A stretch of 64,000 bases of DNA from Jiangella ureilytica. GTDB taxonomy: Bacteria; Actinomycetota; Actinomycetes; Jiangellales; Jiangellaceae. Shown here one piece after another: positions 61,264-64,000 of this stretch (positions within the stretch are counted from its first letter, which is position 1; every line of letters begins with the position of its first letter). The stretch is from contig NZ_SMKL01000010.1 of the NCBI RefSeq assembly GCF_004348545.1, positions 49,526-113,525 on the forward strand, given 5' to 3'. A program made the translations under genes and the position numbers. The notes beneath the pieces were generated by a model, which searched no databases, was not told the DNA's origin, and was given only the letters and a program-made list of their open reading frames with translations.

Positions 61264-61480
61264 GTGGCCCGGCCGGCCAGCCCGGCGCCGGTTGGGCCGC
61301 CGACCTTCCAGAGTGCGGCGCGGCGATCCAGGCCGAAGCATGCGAACGCGCCGGCGGTGGCGAGCGCGTCGAGGGCGGGCTGGGGACCTCGGCGCGGCGC
61401 ACGAGGTCGGCGATGTCGCTGTAGGTGCGGCCGGCGGCGATTCTTTCGGCGACGTCGTCGCCGAGGTGGCGCCGTGACCG
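61264..61480 (-). pseudogene. dnaE2 (ImuC, error-prone DNA polymerase) fragment
   Basis: Two frames give the tail of the DnaE2 fingers/HhH region: LGDDVAERIAAGRTYSDIADLVRRA, then after a frameshift near 61385 ALDALATAGAFACFGLDRRAALW. These match the HhH part of DnaE2, where GLxxVRxIGxxxAxRI...ALATAGAFxCFGxxRRxALW is conserved. All polymerase residues are missing. It is a small orphan remnant among insertion sequence debris. Confidence 0.6.
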
Positions 61481-61607
61481 GGTGCGCTACAGCAACTCCG
61501 CCGCTGCGTGCCCCGTACGGTTGCGGACGGGTGCCACGCCCCTTTCCGCACACGTGCCCTACGGCCAACCAACGACGGCTGATAGAGGTCTGTAGTCCTT
61601 CACAAGA

Positions 61608-61696
61608 CACCTCCGGAGGTGCCAGAAGGGATCGGTCCGATTCCTTCGAGGATCTGGCGTGGGCGCGCCGGTCTTCCTGGCTGACCTCCGGAGGTC
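61608..61696. repeat. Pair of CCTCCGGAGG palindromes before the IS110 gene
   Basis: CACCTCCGGAGGTG at 61608-61621 and GACCTCCGGAGGTC at 61683-61696 are perfect palindromes 75 bases apart. The second contains the ribosome site of the transposase. They may belong to the left end of the IS110 element. Confidence 0.55.
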
Positions 61697-61700
61697 GTCC

Positions 61701-62060
61701 ATGTCTGTCGATGATCGCGCATCGACGGTGGTGGTGGCTGTGGACGTGGGTAAGAGCACGGTCGCGTCGTCGGTGACCGATGAGAAGAGGCACCGGCTGT
61801 TGGGGCCGGTGGATGTCGCGATGACCCGTTCGGGTCTGGAGGCGACGCTGGCGCGGATCGGTGAGGTGATCGCGCCGCAGACAGGCGTCAAGGTCGGCCT
61901 CGAGGCGGCCGGCCACTATCACCAGCCGCTCCTGACGCCGGCGGCGTGGCCGGCCGGGTGGGAGCTGTTGGAGCTGAACGCGGCCCATGTCACCGAGCAG
62001 CGGCGGGTCCAGGGTCAAGACCGATGATGTCGACCTCGTCGCCCCCGGGCACTGCGCGAA
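61701..62060 (+). pseudogene. IS110 family transposase, N-terminal fragment with frameshift
   Basis: The ATG at 61701 follows GGAGGT and starts a DEDD transposase: STVVVAVDVGKSTVASSVT (first Asp), VGLEAAGHYHQPLL (Glu) and LLELNAAHVTEQRRVQG. The expected continuation RVKTDDVDLVA is in another frame from about 62008, so a small indel has broken the gene. The sequence soon becomes unrecognisable and the serine-containing C-terminal domain is absent. Confidence 0.78.
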
Positions 62061-62212
62061 GACCGCTTCTGCACGAGATCCACGTCACCGGCGGAGACAT
62101 CCGCCGCATCTGCCGACCTCACCATCAGCGGCCGGGACTGAGATCGGGTGGAGTCTCGATCATCCCGTCCTGCCCGGGTCGTGAGGTACAAAGGGCGGGC
62201 TATCGTGCGGAT

Positions 62213-62944
62213 ATGACAACGACACGGGCCGGCTGGCAGATCGACGAGGTGGCGTCCATCGGCCGAGAGAACCTGGACCCGGCTCACGTGGCCCGATACG
62301 ACGACAAGGAGGATGCCGGAGCAGCGCAGGAGGTTGCGTTGCTCGAGTCGCTGGGATATGGGACCCAGACCGTGCTCGTCGACCTTGGAGCCGGTACCGG
62401 TCAGTTCGCCCTCGAGGCCGCTCGGACGTTCGGCCGAGTCGTGGCGGTCGATCCGTCTCCGGTGATGCTGGCCAGATTGCGCGAGTCTGTCCGGCACCGC
62501 GCCTCGAACCTCGAGGTCGTCGAAGCCGGCTTCCTGACGTATCAGCATCAGGGTGTGGCACCTGACGTCGTCTACAGCCGCTGGGCTCTTCACCACCTGC
62601 CCGACTTCTGGAAGTCCATCGCGCTGCACCGGATGCGGGCGATGCTCCCGGTTGGAGGTCTCCTGCGCTTGTCCGACGTCGTGTTCTCCTTCGGCCTGGG
62701 CGAAGCCGAGGAGCGGATCGAGAAGTGGTGCGCCGTCATCGGAGCAGACGACACCGAATGGACCCGCGAAGATGCCGAGGAGCACGTGCGCGACGAGCAC
62801 TCGACCTACTCGTGGCTCCTGGAACCGATGATCGAGGCGGCAGGCTTCGAGATCCGCGAGGCGAAGTACAGCGACGATCGCTTCCTCGCCGACTACCTCT
62901 TGGACGCCGCCCCTCTGCCCAACGCGCAGAGGATCGGGGCCTAG
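62213..62944 (+). CDS. Class I SAM-dependent methyltransferase
   Basis: The 243-residue protein has the SAM-binding motif VLVDLGAGTGQFALEAA (residues 55-70), VVAVDPSPVMLARLRESV and DVVYSRWALHHLPDFWKS. The sequence is UbiE/type 11 methyltransferase-like; the substrate is unknown. It appears intact although it stands between IS remnants, and has no clear partner. No good ribosome site is visible before ATG 62213. Confidence 0.87.
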   Translation: MTTTRAGWQIDEVASIGRENLDPAHVARYDDKEDAGAAQEVALLESLGYGTQTVLVDLGAGTGQFALEAARTFGRVVAVDPSPVMLARLRESVRHRASNLEVVEAGFLTYQHQGVAPDVVYSRWALHHLPDFWKSIALHRMRAMLPVGGLLRLSDVVFSFGLGEAEERIEKWCAVIGADDTEWTREDAEEHVRDEHSTYSWLLEPMIEAAGFEIREAKYSDDRFLADYLLDAAPLPNAQRIGA

Positions 62945-63079
62945 GCACGGCGAGCTCGAGCCTCCACGCCCGCTCCCAGCACCGAGGATGCTCAGGTTCG
63001 CACCCCAACCGTCAATACTCATGCGAACCTCCAACCTGCCACCGGCCACGTCACCGTCCGTTCGTCGTCCATGACCTCA

Positions 63080-64000
<921 letters not shown>

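Overview
This 64 kb window is very GC-rich, with GTG starts, many 4-base ATGA/GTGA gene overlaps and regulator families (PucR, TetR, GntR/FCD, IclR) typical of actinobacteria. A Jiangellaceae- or Streptomyces-like soil actinomycete is the best guess, but this is inference from gene style and no rRNA or marker gene is present. I saw no tRNA, rRNA or CRISPR array.

1-27.5 kb is a peptide and amide scavenging island. A leftward operon (5502 to 1) encodes an M19 dipeptidase, a beta-lactamase-fold hydrolase, a family 5 solute-binding lipoprotein, a second M19 dipeptidase and the start of another beta-lactamase-fold protein. A divergent FCD-type GntR regulator follows, then a DadA-like D-amino-acid oxidase divergent from an ornithine-cyclodeaminase/mu-crystallin-like enzyme. 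A second leftward operon (16568 to 8771) holds a beta-lactamase-fold hydrolase, two more family 5 binding proteins, a CocE-type hydrolase and an amidohydrolase. A TetR gene and an Opp/Dpp transporter (DppB, a fused DppC-DppD, DppF) follow, then an S9 peptidase, a PucR regulator and another beta-lactamase-fold hydrolase. One 18-bp palindrome recurs in front of the first operon/gntR, between the oxidase and cyclodeaminase genes, and before the transporter. A second motif recurs before the 16.6 kb operon and twice beside the S9 peptidase. These motifs tie the island into two putative regulons. A D-residue-containing or amide-blocked peptide is a reasonable guess at the substrate.

27.5-38.7 kb holds a DUF326 copper-binding protein interrupted by an amber codon, two TetR + ABC-2 exporter modules each with its own palindrome, a SLOG-like protein, a STAS/RsbW-like pair and a response regulator-histidine kinase-GerMN lipoprotein operon.

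39-61 kb is rich in plant-polysaccharide functions. It has a secreted GH43 enzyme behind a perfect LacI-type operator, an epimerase, an NTF2-like protein, an LVIVD protein, a DUF305 lipoprotein, an FadR-enolase-U32 operon and an IclR regulator. An arabinan operon follows (sugar-binding protein, two permeases, GH51, GH43), then a secreted CE1 esterase. The two GH43 proteins share an unusual C-terminal beta-helix-like domain.

61-64 kb is a graveyard: a dnaE2 fragment, a frameshifted IS110 transposase, an intact methyltransferase, a truncated IS30 transposase and an IS3-type integrase fragment. Smaller remnants sit at 44.4 kb (serine recombinase) and 47.2-47.6 kb (alpha/beta hydrolase, IS3 tails).
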